Positions 1 through 6,108 of a DNA stretch of 11,979 bases are shown here, piece after piece; the stretch's first letter is position 1; each line of letters starts with the position of its first letter. Source of the stretch: Pseudomonadota bacterium (GTDB lineage: Bacteria > Pseudomonadota > Alphaproteobacteria > Sphingomonadales > Sphingomonadaceae). The DNA is taken from NCBI GenBank assembly GCA_023386135.1, contig JAEWKG010000245.1, positions 1 through 11,979 on the forward strand, read 5' to 3'. The position numbers and the translations under genes were made by a program. The notes under the pieces were generated by a model. The model had not been told where the DNA came from, searched no databases, and saw only the letters and a program-made list of their open reading frames with translations.

Positions 1-1
1 G

Positions 2-430
2 TACGACCTCGCCTACATCAAACTGGACGGCACCATCGGCTGCATGGTCAACGGCGCCGGCCTCGCGATGGCGACGATGGACATCATCAAGCTCAATGGC
101 GCGTTCCCGGCCAACTTCCTCGACGTCGGCGGCGGCGCTTCGAAGGAAAAGGTCACCGCGGCGTTCAAGATCATCCTCAAGGACCCGGCGGTGGAGGGCA
201 TCCTCGTCAACATCTTCGGCGGGATCATGAAGTGCGACATCATCGCCGACGGCATCGTCGCGGCGGCGAAGGACGTGAACCTGCAGGTGCCGCTGGTAGT
301 CCGCCTCGAAGGCACCAACGTCGAGCAGGGGAAGGCCATCCTCAACAACTCGGGCCTCGCGATCGTCAGCGCCGACGACCTGGGCGATGCGGCGCGCAAG
401 ATCGTTGCCGAGGTCAAGCAAGCGGCGTGA
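2..430 (+). CDS. sucC: Succinyl-CoA synthetase (ADP-forming) beta subunit, 3' part only
   Basis: This is the C-terminal 142 residues of the beta subunit of succinyl-CoA ligase, the TCA-cycle enzyme that converts succinyl-CoA to succinate with substrate-level phosphorylation. The frame is open to the left edge, so the gene starts outside the window; family members are usually just under 400 residues, so roughly the last third is present. Visible family blocks are LDGTIGCMVNGAGLAMATMD near the start of the fragment, ANFLDVGGGA, the ligase signature NIFGGIMKCDIIADGI, and VRLEGTNVEQGK near the end. The gene ends in TGA. No sucD follows, although sucC-sucD is the common order; etfB comes next after 64 nt. 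Identification is from recognised family motifs and is secure. Confidence 0.97.
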   Translation, partial: YDLAYIKLDGTIGCMVNGAGLAMATMDIIKLNGAFPANFLDVGGGASKEKVTAAFKIILKDPAVEGILVNIFGGIMKCDIIADGIVAAAKDVNLQVPLVVRLEGTNVEQGKAILNNSGLAIVSADDLGDAARKIVAEVKQAA

Positions 431-435
431 GCGAG

Positions 436-451
436 TTGACGCTTACGTAAA
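436..451. promoter_or_regulatory. Candidate LiuR-like (MerR-family) operator upstream of etfBA
   Basis: The 16-bp sequence TTGACGCTTACGTAAA is an imperfect palindrome: 10 of 16 positions are symmetric, with the pattern TTkACGynnrCGTmAA. It sits in the 64-nt gap between sucC and etfB, about 45 nt before the etfB start. From memory, LiuR, a MerR-type regulator of branched-chain amino acid and fatty acid degradation in proteobacteria, binds palindromes with this ACG...CGT layout, and etf genes occur in its reconstructed regulons. The left half TTGACG also resembles a sigma-70 -35 box, but I see no good -10 at normal spacing. Assignment to LiuR is inference. Confidence 0.45.
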
Positions 452-494
452 GGTTATCTAGAGGCGCACGCACGAACGAAGGAGCGCGATTGCC

Positions 495-1241
495 ATGAAG
501 ATCCTCGTCCCCGTCAAGCGGGTGATCGATTACAACGTAAAGCCGCGGGTCAAGGCCGACGGCACCGGGGTCGATCTCGCCAACGTCAAGATGAGCATGA
601 ACCCGTTCGACGAGATCGCGGTCGAGGAAGCGCTGCGCCTGCGCGAGAAGGGCGCGGCGACCGAGGTGATCGCGGTGTCGGTCGGTCCGGCCAAGGCGAC
701 CGAGACGCTGCGCACCGCGCTCGCCATGGGCGCCGACCGCGCGATCCTGGTGCAGACCGATGACGAGGTCGAGCCGCTGGCGGTCGCCAAGATTTTGAAG
801 GCCATCGCCGACGCCGAAGCGCCCGGCCTGGTGATCCTCGGCAAGCAGGCGATCGACGACGATTCGAACCAGACCGGCCAGATGCTCGCCGCGCTGATGG
901 GCCGGCCGCAGGGCACCTTCGCCAACGAAGTGACAGTCGAAGGCGACAGCGTGACCGTAAAGCGCGAGATCGACGGCGGGCTCGAGACGGTGAAGCTGTC
1001 GCTCCCAGCGATCGTCACCACCGACCTGCGCCTCAACGAACCGCGCTACGCCTCGCTGCCCAACATCATGAAGGCCAAGTCCAAGCCGCTCGATACCAAG
1101 AGCCCGGCCGACTACGGCGTCGACACCGCCCCGCGCCTGAAGACCGTCAAGGTCAACGAGCCGCCGGTGCGCCAGGCCGGCATCAAGGTCGCCGATGTCG
1201 ACGAGCTGGTCGGCAAGCTCAAAGCCCTCGGCATCGCCTGA
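495..1241 (+). CDS. etfB: Electron transfer flavoprotein beta subunit
   Basis: This is the beta (FixA-type) subunit of electron transfer flavoprotein, 248 residues, a normal family length. With EtfA it forms a cytoplasmic FAD/AMP heterodimer that takes electrons from acyl-CoA and related dehydrogenases and passes them to ETF:quinone oxidoreductase. The N-terminus MKILVPVKRV, the AMP-binding region around residues 119-130 (AIDDDSNQTGQM) and the ETF-beta signature with the dehydrogenase recognition loop at about 180-197 (LNEPRYASLPNIMKAKSK, anchor leucine near 188) are all intact. The loop closely resembles that of housekeeping ETF rather than nitrogen-fixation FixA. The ATG is preceded by AAGGAG at 479-484, 10 nt upstream. 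etfA follows after 24 nt, so the two form an operon. Confidence 0.97.
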   Translation: MKILVPVKRVIDYNVKPRVKADGTGVDLANVKMSMNPFDEIAVEEALRLREKGAATEVIAVSVGPAKATETLRTALAMGADRAILVQTDDEVEPLAVAKILKAIADAEAPGLVILGKQAIDDDSNQTGQMLAALMGRPQGTFANEVTVEGDSVTVKREIDGGLETVKLSLPAIVTTDLRLNEPRYASLPNIMKAKSKPLDTKSPADYGVDTAPRLKTVKVNEPPVRQAGIKVADVDELVGKLKALGIA

Positions 1242-1265
1242 GCCTGACCGGAAAGGAATAGAACC

Positions 1266-2195
1266 ATGAAGACTCTCGTTCTGGTCGAGCACGACAACAG
1301 CAGCGTCAAGGACGCGACCCTCAGCACCGTCACCGCCGCCGCCAAGCTCGGCGAAGTGCACCTGCTGGTCGCCGGCAAGGGCTGCGCGGGCGTGGCCGAT
1401 GCCGCCGCCAAGATCGCGGGCGTGGGCAAGGTCCACCTCGCCGACGACGCCGCTTACGAGCATCAGCTGGCCGAAAACCTCGCGCCGTTGATCGTGGACC
1501 TGATGGGCCACCACGACGCGTTCCTCGCGCCCGCCACCACCACCGGCAAGAACGTCGCCCCGCGCGTCGCCGCGCTGCTCGACGTGATGCAGGTGTCGGA
1601 GATCATCGGCATCGAGGGCGACAAGACCTTCGTCCGCCCGATCTACGCCGGCAACGCGATCGCCACGGTCGAATCGTCCGATCCCAAGCTGGTCATCACC
1701 GTGCGCGGGACCGCGTTCGACAAGGCGGCGAGCGAGGGCGGCTCGGGCACCGTCGAAGCCGTCAGCGGCGCGGGGGATGCAGGCCTGTCGACCTTCCAGG
1801 GCAGCGAGCTCGCCAAGAGCGAGCGCCCCGAGCTGACCAGCGCCAAGGTGATCGTCTCGGGCGGCCGCGCGCTGAAGGACAGCGAGACTTTCAAGGAACT
1901 GATTTTCCCGCTCGCCGACAAGCTCAACGCCGGCGTCGGCGCCAGCCGCGCGGCGGTCGACGCGGGCTACGTGCCGAACGACTTCCAGGTCGGCCAGACC
2001 GGCAAGATCGTCGCCCCCGAAGTCTACATCGCGATCGGCATATCGGGCGCCATCCAGCACCTCGCCGGCATGAAGGATTCGAAGACCATCATCGCCATCA
2101 ACAAGGACGAGGACGCCCCGATCTTCCAGGTCGCGGACATCGGCCTGGTCGGCGACCTGTTCAAGATCGTGCCGGAGCTGACGGGCAAGCTGTAG
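1266..2195 (+). CDS. etfA: Electron transfer flavoprotein alpha subunit
   Basis: This is the alpha (FixB-type) subunit of electron transfer flavoprotein, 309 residues, a standard length. It carries the FAD and docks with EtfB. The N-terminal Rossmann-like part (1 to about 190) starts MKTLVLVEHD. The C-terminal FAD domain has the expected blocks: SGGR at 198-201, GASRAAVD at 225-232, GQTGK at 243-247, GISGAIQH at 258-265 and NKDEDAPIF at 279-287, followed by the closing helix VADIGLVGDL. The start is supported by AAAGGAA at 1252-1258, 7 nt before the ATG. It is co-transcribed with etfB. No ETF:quinone oxidoreductase gene is in the window. Nothing is truncated or unusual. Confidence 0.97.
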   Translation: MKTLVLVEHDNSSVKDATLSTVTAAAKLGEVHLLVAGKGCAGVADAAAKIAGVGKVHLADDAAYEHQLAENLAPLIVDLMGHHDAFLAPATTTGKNVAPRVAALLDVMQVSEIIGIEGDKTFVRPIYAGNAIATVESSDPKLVITVRGTAFDKAASEGGSGTVEAVSGAGDAGLSTFQGSELAKSERPELTSAKVIVSGGRALKDSETFKELIFPLADKLNAGVGASRAAVDAGYVPNDFQVGQTGKIVAPEVYIAIGISGAIQHLAGMKDSKTIIAINKDEDAPIFQVADIGLVGDLFKIVPELTGKL

Positions 2196-2211
2196 GCGCG
2201 CGCGGTCTCAT

Positions 2212-2223
2212 GTTGGCGCCAAC
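2212..2223. repeat. 12-bp perfect palindrome between etfA and the next gene
   Basis: GTTGGCGCCAAC is its own reverse complement. It lies in the 43-nt gap between the etfA stop and the following start codon, 16 nt before the stop-to-start gap ends. There is no run of T after it, so it does not look like an intrinsic terminator. It could be an operator, a weak RNA hairpin without a loop, or chance in GC-rich DNA. Confidence 0.4.
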
Positions 2224-2238
2224 TCTGCTGGGGAACTG

Positions 2239-3162
2239 ATGCGAAGCTCACTTGCGAACACTGCCGTGATGCTCCTGGCCTTGACTGCGACCTCGGCCAA
2301 CGCGGTTGCGGCGGAGCCCAAGGTGATCGAGCCGAAAGGTCCATGGACGGTCGACTTCGCGGACGAGAGCTGTGCAATCCAGCGCGCCTTCGGATCGGGT
2401 GCCGACCTCTATCGCCTGGAGATGCGTCAGTACCAGCCCGATGGTGCGACCGAAGTCATGGTGAGCGGACCATTCCGTGGCCGCGCGAGCAATTTCCAGT
2501 ATGCGTTCCTGCCCGATGCATCCATGCGTGACATGGGTCCGCCGGAGCTCGGAAAGGCCGGCAACGGCGATGCGGTCATTCGCTTTACCACCGCTTCGAT
2601 CCGCACTGTCGAGGGCACCGCGGACTACTACAAGCAGGCCAACAACGCGGACGGAAAGAAGGGCGCCGAGCGCGTTCCCATCTGGACGCAGGCGGAGCGC
2701 AAGGCCCGCGCGTCCGCCGTCCACGGCCTGACGATCCACGGCTTGTTCTCCCCGGACATCACCTTGCAGACGGGTGACATGGCCAGCGTCATGGGGGTCA
2801 TGGACAAATGCCTCGATCAACTGGTCGCGGGGTGGAAGCTCGATCCGGCGGCGCAGCGATCCCTGTCCCGCAGGCCGACGCTGCAAGGACACGATCTCGG
2901 GCGGAAGGGCTGGAGCGCCCTTGAGGATGTCATGAAGCGAACCAGGTCGGCTCGCACGCGTGTGCTTTTCATGATCGGAGCGGCGGGCGGTATCGAAAGC
3001 TGCCGGCTCCTCGGTCCCGCGCAAGGGAGCGCCGAGGGCGCGAAGCTGTGCGAGGTGCTCGGTTCGCAGATGTCTTTCCAGCCCGCGATCGGCGCGGATG
3101 GCACACCCGTGGCGAGCTATTTCCTCGACGAGATCAGCATCCGCGTGGTCTCGCCTCGATAG
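2239..3162 (+). CDS. Exported protein with TonB-C-terminal-like domain, unknown function (paralogue 1)
   Basis: A 307-residue protein of unknown function. Residues 1 to about 24 look like a Sec signal peptide: a positive start, a hydrophobic core (VMLLALTA) and Ala-rich cleavage options after ANA or AVAA. The mature N-terminal part opens with PWTVDFADESCAIQRAFG (about 35-52) and ends with a helix around 185-203 (CLDQLVAGWKLD). The last 70 residues resemble a TonB C-terminal domain: a strand at 241-247 (RVLFMIG), IESC at 252-255, C271, and the FQPA...DGTPVASY block at 280-294. The four cysteines (45, 191, 255, 271) match the positions in the downstream gene, suggesting two disulfides in the periplasm. 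There is no membrane anchor or TonB Pro-rich linker. The start is chosen because it gives the signal peptide; GGGGAA at 2230-2235 is close to the ATG. The role is not known. Confidence 0.85.
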   Translation: MRSSLANTAVMLLALTATSANAVAAEPKVIEPKGPWTVDFADESCAIQRAFGSGADLYRLEMRQYQPDGATEVMVSGPFRGRASNFQYAFLPDASMRDMGPPELGKAGNGDAVIRFTTASIRTVEGTADYYKQANNADGKKGAERVPIWTQAERKARASAVHGLTIHGLFSPDITLQTGDMASVMGVMDKCLDQLVAGWKLDPAAQRSLSRRPTLQGHDLGRKGWSALEDVMKRTRSARTRVLFMIGAAGGIESCRLLGPAQGSAEGAKLCEVLGSQMSFQPAIGADGTPVASYFLDEISIRVVSPR

Positions 3163-3377
3163 TGATCATCGTGGATGGTGACGCGGGAGGGGAATCAGAT
3201 CCACTCACGCTGGAGATGTCCCGGAAAGGCGTTGGCGCGCGGTCCATCTTCCCGGCGGTCCAGACGGTGCAACAGGGCCCCGGCTCGGCAATAGTTCGTT
3301 CGCGACCGACCACGCGCGCCGTCCACTGACAAAATCCGACATTGTCGCAGCACCTCCCCTTGCTAGAAGGTGCGCCT
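3163..3377. other. 215-nt intergenic gap between the two TonB-C-like genes
   Basis: This stretch separates the two paralogous genes and is long for this tightly packed window, so the second gene may have its own promoter here. It contains an odd-length palindrome, CGACA-T-TGTCG, at 3337-3347, and a wider GACAA/TTGTC pair at 3328-3332 and 3342-3346. I see no convincing -35/-10 pair, terminator or coding frame; short open frames across it have no recognisable protein signature. Confidence 0.4.
3365..3370 (+). promoter_or_regulatory. Ribosome binding site deciding the start at 3378
   Basis: AGAAGG lies 7 nt before the ATG at 3378. It favours that ATG over the in-frame TTG at 3342, which would add 12 residues ahead of the signal peptide, and over the later ATG at 3393. 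Confidence 0.65.
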
Positions 3378-4286
3378 ATGGGGGCCGCTGCCATGATATC
3401 GCAAATCGCTGCTGCTGCCGCGCTGTTGTCCGCTCAGGCGAATACGGGTGCTGCACCGCCGGTCGAGCCTTCGGCAATCCTGCGTCCGTCCTCGAACTGG
3501 TACGTCGATTACGGCGAGGATTACTGCCGCCTCGCCCGGCAGTTCGGCAAGGATGAACACAAGAGCGTGTTCTACCTCGAGGCTTACGAGCCGAGCAGCG
3601 CGTTCAGTCTGGTCGTCGCGGGGCCCGATTTCCGTCCGCTTCCGCGCCAGTCGGTCACCGTGCATTTCGGGCCTGGCGGTCTCGAGCGGACCTCCGAAGG
3701 CGCGCCCAAGATCCTGATGGGCGCGTTTCAGGACGGCGTCATGCTCAATCACACGCCCTTGTTCGAGCCGCCGAAACTGGACCCGAAGGCGCCGCCGAGC
3801 CCGGACACCTCCCCCACCATCGATCCCGCCAAGGCCAGGTCCATCGAATGGCTCGATGTCAGCCGCGGCAAGAAGTCGCCCGTGCGGCTCGCGCTCGGCC
3901 AGATGGGCGGGCCGATCGAAGCGCTCAATGCTTGCACCGACGAGTTGCTCACGCACTGGGGCATCGACCTGACGGCGCACCGCAACCGCGCGACTGCGCC
4001 CAAGCCGATCGGCAACCCCGGCGAATGGATTTCTTCGGACGACTATCCGTCCGGACTGTCCGATGCCGGCAGCCAAGGCATCGTCTTCTTTCGGCTGGCG
4101 ATCGACACGAAGGGCAAAGTGACCAGCTGCCACATCCAGCGAAACACCGGCAGCGATGCCTTCGAGCACGCGATCTGCGACCTGTTCGCCAAGCGCGCGC
4201 GTTTCGAACCTGCGCTCGACAAGCAGGGCAACCCGATGGCGTCTTACTGGCGGTCGGAGGTCCGCTTCGTAGCGGGGTGGGGCTAA
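3378..4286 (+). CDS. Exported protein with TonB-C-terminal-like domain, unknown function (paralogue 2)
   Basis: A 302-residue protein, paralogous to the preceding gene though clearly diverged. The short Ala-rich N-terminus (about 1-22, ISQIAAAAALLSAQA) is a likely signal peptide. The mature part starts with WYVDYGEDYCRLARQFG (41-57), matching the PWTVDFADESC motif of its neighbour, and a helix at 182-197 (ALNACTDELLTHWGID) matches CLDQLVAGWKLD. A Pro-rich stretch at about 131-150 separates two parts of the N-terminal region. The C-terminal domain (about 231-298) fits TonB_C well: GIVFFRLAIDTKGKVTSC, then AICDLF, then ARFEPALDKQGNPMASYW. Cysteines 50, 186, 251 and 267 correspond to the four in the neighbour, and the last two are 16 residues apart in both. 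It lacks a TonB membrane anchor. The gene's stop overlaps that of the convergent acetyltransferase gene. Function unknown. Confidence 0.87.
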   Translation: MGAAAMISQIAAAAALLSAQANTGAAPPVEPSAILRPSSNWYVDYGEDYCRLARQFGKDEHKSVFYLEAYEPSSAFSLVVAGPDFRPLPRQSVTVHFGPGGLERTSEGAPKILMGAFQDGVMLNHTPLFEPPKLDPKAPPSPDTSPTIDPAKARSIEWLDVSRGKKSPVRLALGQMGGPIEALNACTDELLTHWGIDLTAHRNRATAPKPIGNPGEWISSDDYPSGLSDAGSQGIVFFRLAIDTKGKVTSCHIQRNTGSDAFEHAICDLFAKRARFEPALDKQGNPMASYWRSEVRFVAGWG

Positions 4287-4822
4287 GCCGCGGTTCCGGG
4301 CCTGCGGAAGAGCTGAATCTCCTCCGCACTTCCCGGCAGCGTGGCGAGGCGAGTGGGCTGGAAACCGAGCTTCTCCGCCAGCCTCAGCGATGGCCCGTTC
4401 TCCGGCGAGATCATCGCGACGACCTCCCGCTCGCCTTGCTCGCGCGCGAACCAGGCGAGCGCGGCGGTCCTCGCTTCGTGCGCGATGCCCCTGCCGAAGG
4501 CGCTTTCCGCCAGGATCCAGCCCGCTTCGGGCTTGTCGTCGAAGTCTCCGCCGAGCCCGCGCCACGAATGGAACACGCCGCAGTTGCCGACGATCTCCTC
4601 ACCGCCGCGCTCGCGGACCATGAAGGTGCCGTAGCCATAGAGCGACCACGAGCCGGCGTTGCGCAGCAGGCGGGTGAACACGTCGGGCGTGCTCGGCTCC
4701 ATCGCGCCCAGGTATCGGCGCACCGCGGCGGGTTCCATCATCGCTTCGAGCAGCGGGCGGTCGGCGATGCGCGGGCGCCACAGCTCGAGCCGCTCGGTGA
4801 CCAGTACAGGCGACTCGCTCAC
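4283..4822 (-). CDS. GNAT-family N-acetyltransferase (RimJ/RimL-like)
   Basis: A 179-residue GNAT acyltransferase that should transfer an acetyl group from acetyl-CoA to an amine; the substrate cannot be read from sequence. It opens with LVTERLELWRPR, typical of the Acetyltransf_3 (RimJ/RimL-like) group. The acetyl-CoA pyrophosphate loop is AFGRGIAHEA (108-117), and motif B is ENGPSLRLAEKLGF (141-154) with the usual N-x-x-S-x-x-x-x-x-K-x-G-F pattern. The start is the GTG at 4822, which overlaps the DUF445 stop as GTGA. The frame stays open further upstream to 5185, but that extension is Arg/Pro-rich out-of-frame DUF445 sequence. No Shine-Dalgarno is visible, so translation probably depends on the upstream gene. 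The TAG stop overlaps the stop of the convergent gene at 4284-4286. Confidence 0.9.
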   Translation of the reverse strand: MSESPVLVTERLELWRPRIADRPLLEAMMEPAAVRRYLGAMEPSTPDVFTRLLRNAGSWSLYGYGTFMVRERGGEEIVGNCGVFHSWRGLGGDFDDKPEAGWILAESAFGRGIAHEARTAALAWFAREQGEREVVAMISPENGPSLRLAEKLGFQPTRLATLPGSAEEIQLFRRPGTAA

Positions 4823-6108
4823 AGCAGCGTGTCCGCGGCGTGGATCGCGACGCCGGCGAGGCCGCCGACGATGGTGCCGTTGAGGCGGATGAACTGCAGG
4901 TCGCGGCCGACCGCGCCTTCGATCCGGTCGGTCACCGTGCGCGCGTCCCAGCGCCGCACCGTCTCCGAAACCAGCTGGACAATCTGCCCGCCGTAGCGCG
5001 TCGCCACGCCGACCGCGGTGCGGCGGGCGAAGCGGTTCAATTGCAGCTGCATGCGCGGATCGTCGCGCAGCACCCGGCCGAGCTCCGACAGGCTTTCCGC
5101 GAGTTGCCCGCCAAGACCGCCGCCCGGGGTGCGCGCGGCCTTGATCAGCGAGGCACGGATACGCTCCCACACCCCGATCCACCACGTCGCGACCGCCGGA
5201 TTGTCGAGCAGCTCGTTCTTGGTCCGCTCGATCTTGTCGCGCGTTTCGGCGTCGTGCAGCAGGTCATGCGCGAGCTTGGCGAGCCCTTCGTCGAGCTTGC
5301 CGCGCAGGGGGTGATCGGGATCGACCAGCACCTCGGCCAGCAGCTTGTAGAGGCCGTCGAGCACCGAGTTGGCGAGCTTCTCGTCGAGGCCGGTCCAGCG
5401 CACGAGACCGTTGGCCTTCTCGTGGATCATGTCGCGGATCATGCCCTCGTTCGCCTCGATGGTGAGGCCGGCCCAGCGGATCGCCGAATCGATCAGCGGC
5501 AGGTGCCGCCGGTCGGCGATCGCGGCGGTCAGCATCTGGCCGAGCAGCGGTGCGACATCGACCTTGGCGGCGAGCGTCTTGAGACCGCCGCGCACCTGCG
5601 TGCCGAGCCGTTCGGGATCGAGCGATTCGAGGAATTCCGCCAGCAGCTCGCCCGCGCCTGCGCGCAGGCGGGCGCCGGTCTCGCCTTGCGAGGGCGCGGC
5701 GAGGTATTCGCCCACCGCCTTCGCCAGGTTCATGTCGCGCATCCGCCGAGCGACGACCGTGGGGGTGAGGAAATTGTCCTGCAGGAACGCCGCCATCGTG
5801 TCGGCGAAGCGGTCCTTGTTCTCGGGGATGATCGCGGTGTGCGGGATCGGCAGCCCGAGCGGGCGGCGGAACAGCGCGGTGACCGCGAACCAATCGGCGA
5901 GGCCGCCGACCATCGCCGCCTCCGCAAAGGCGCGGACGTAGCCGACCACCGGGTGCAGCCCGAGGTAGTGCCCGCTGAGCACGAATAGCCCCGCCATCGC
6001 CACCAGCAGCCCGGTGGCGGTGCGGCGCATGGTCCGTGCGCGGTCGGGTATGGCAGCGCCCCCCATGCGGCGCCAACGCGCGGCCGGCGGCGGAGTTTCT
6101 CCGCTCAC
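4819..6108 (-). CDS. DUF445 family membrane-associated protein (YjiN-like)
   Basis: A 429-residue protein of the DUF445 family (E. coli YjiN is a member); no biochemical function is established. There is a hydrophobic segment at about 32-49 (GLLVAMAGLFVLSG), then the family hallmark GGLADWFAVTALFRRPLGLP at 68-87 followed by IPHTAIIP. A long, mostly helical, charged region fills the middle, and a short glycine-rich hydrophobic segment (IVGGLAGVAIHA) ends the protein. The layout suggests a long soluble domain held to the inner membrane at both ends. The start used is the GTG at 6108 forming a GTGA overlap with the pump stop; no ribosome binding site is visible. Internal ATGs at 6066 and 6030 are alternatives and would remove 14 or 26 residues of non-hydrophobic leader. 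It lies third in the efflux unit. Confidence 0.88.
   Translation of the reverse strand: MSGETPPPAARWRRMGGAAIPDRARTMRRTATGLLVAMAGLFVLSGHYLGLHPVVGYVRAFAEAAMVGGLADWFAVTALFRRPLGLPIPHTAIIPENKDRFADTMAAFLQDNFLTPTVVARRMRDMNLAKAVGEYLAAPSQGETGARLRAGAGELLAEFLESLDPERLGTQVRGGLKTLAAKVDVAPLLGQMLTAAIADRRHLPLIDSAIRWAGLTIEANEGMIRDMIHEKANGLVRWTGLDEKLANSVLDGLYKLLAEVLVDPDHPLRGKLDEGLAKLAHDLLHDAETRDKIERTKNELLDNPAVATWWIGVWERIRASLIKAARTPGGGLGGQLAESLSELGRVLRDDPRMQLQLNRFARRTAVGVATRYGGQIVQLVSETVRRWDARTVTDRIEGAVGRDLQFIRLNGTIVGGLAGVAIHAADTLL

Noticed and set aside
436..465. Sigma-70 promoter with TTGACG as the -35 box
   Set aside because: TTGACG is a fair -35, but the AT-rich TTATCT follows after only 12 nt and nothing convincing lies at 16-19 nt, so I report the palindrome but not a promoter.
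414..2060. 548-codon open frame on the minus strand opposite etfB and etfA
   Set aside because: It is antisense to two secure genes, has an Arg/Asp/Gly-rich composition with no recognisable domain, and is the usual mirror-frame effect of GC-rich codon use.
2239..4286. Annotation of the paralogue pair as TonB energy transducers
   Set aside because: Only the C-terminal domain resembles TonB; the N-termini look like cleavable signal peptides and there is no anchor helix plus long Pro-rich spacer.
3363..4565. 400-codon open frame on the minus strand opposite the second TonB-C-like gene
   Set aside because: The plus-strand frame has a signal peptide, TonB_C motifs and a good ribosome binding site; the minus-strand frame is Arg-rich without any motif.
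4823..5185. N-terminal extension of the acetyltransferase frame
   Set aside because: This part is out-of-frame DUF445 sequence, rich in Arg and Pro. The GNAT domain starts cleanly at the GTG at 4822.
4840..5988. 382-codon open frame on the plus strand opposite the DUF445 gene
   Set aside because: Antisense to a well-recognised DUF445 protein and without a ribosome binding site or protein signature.
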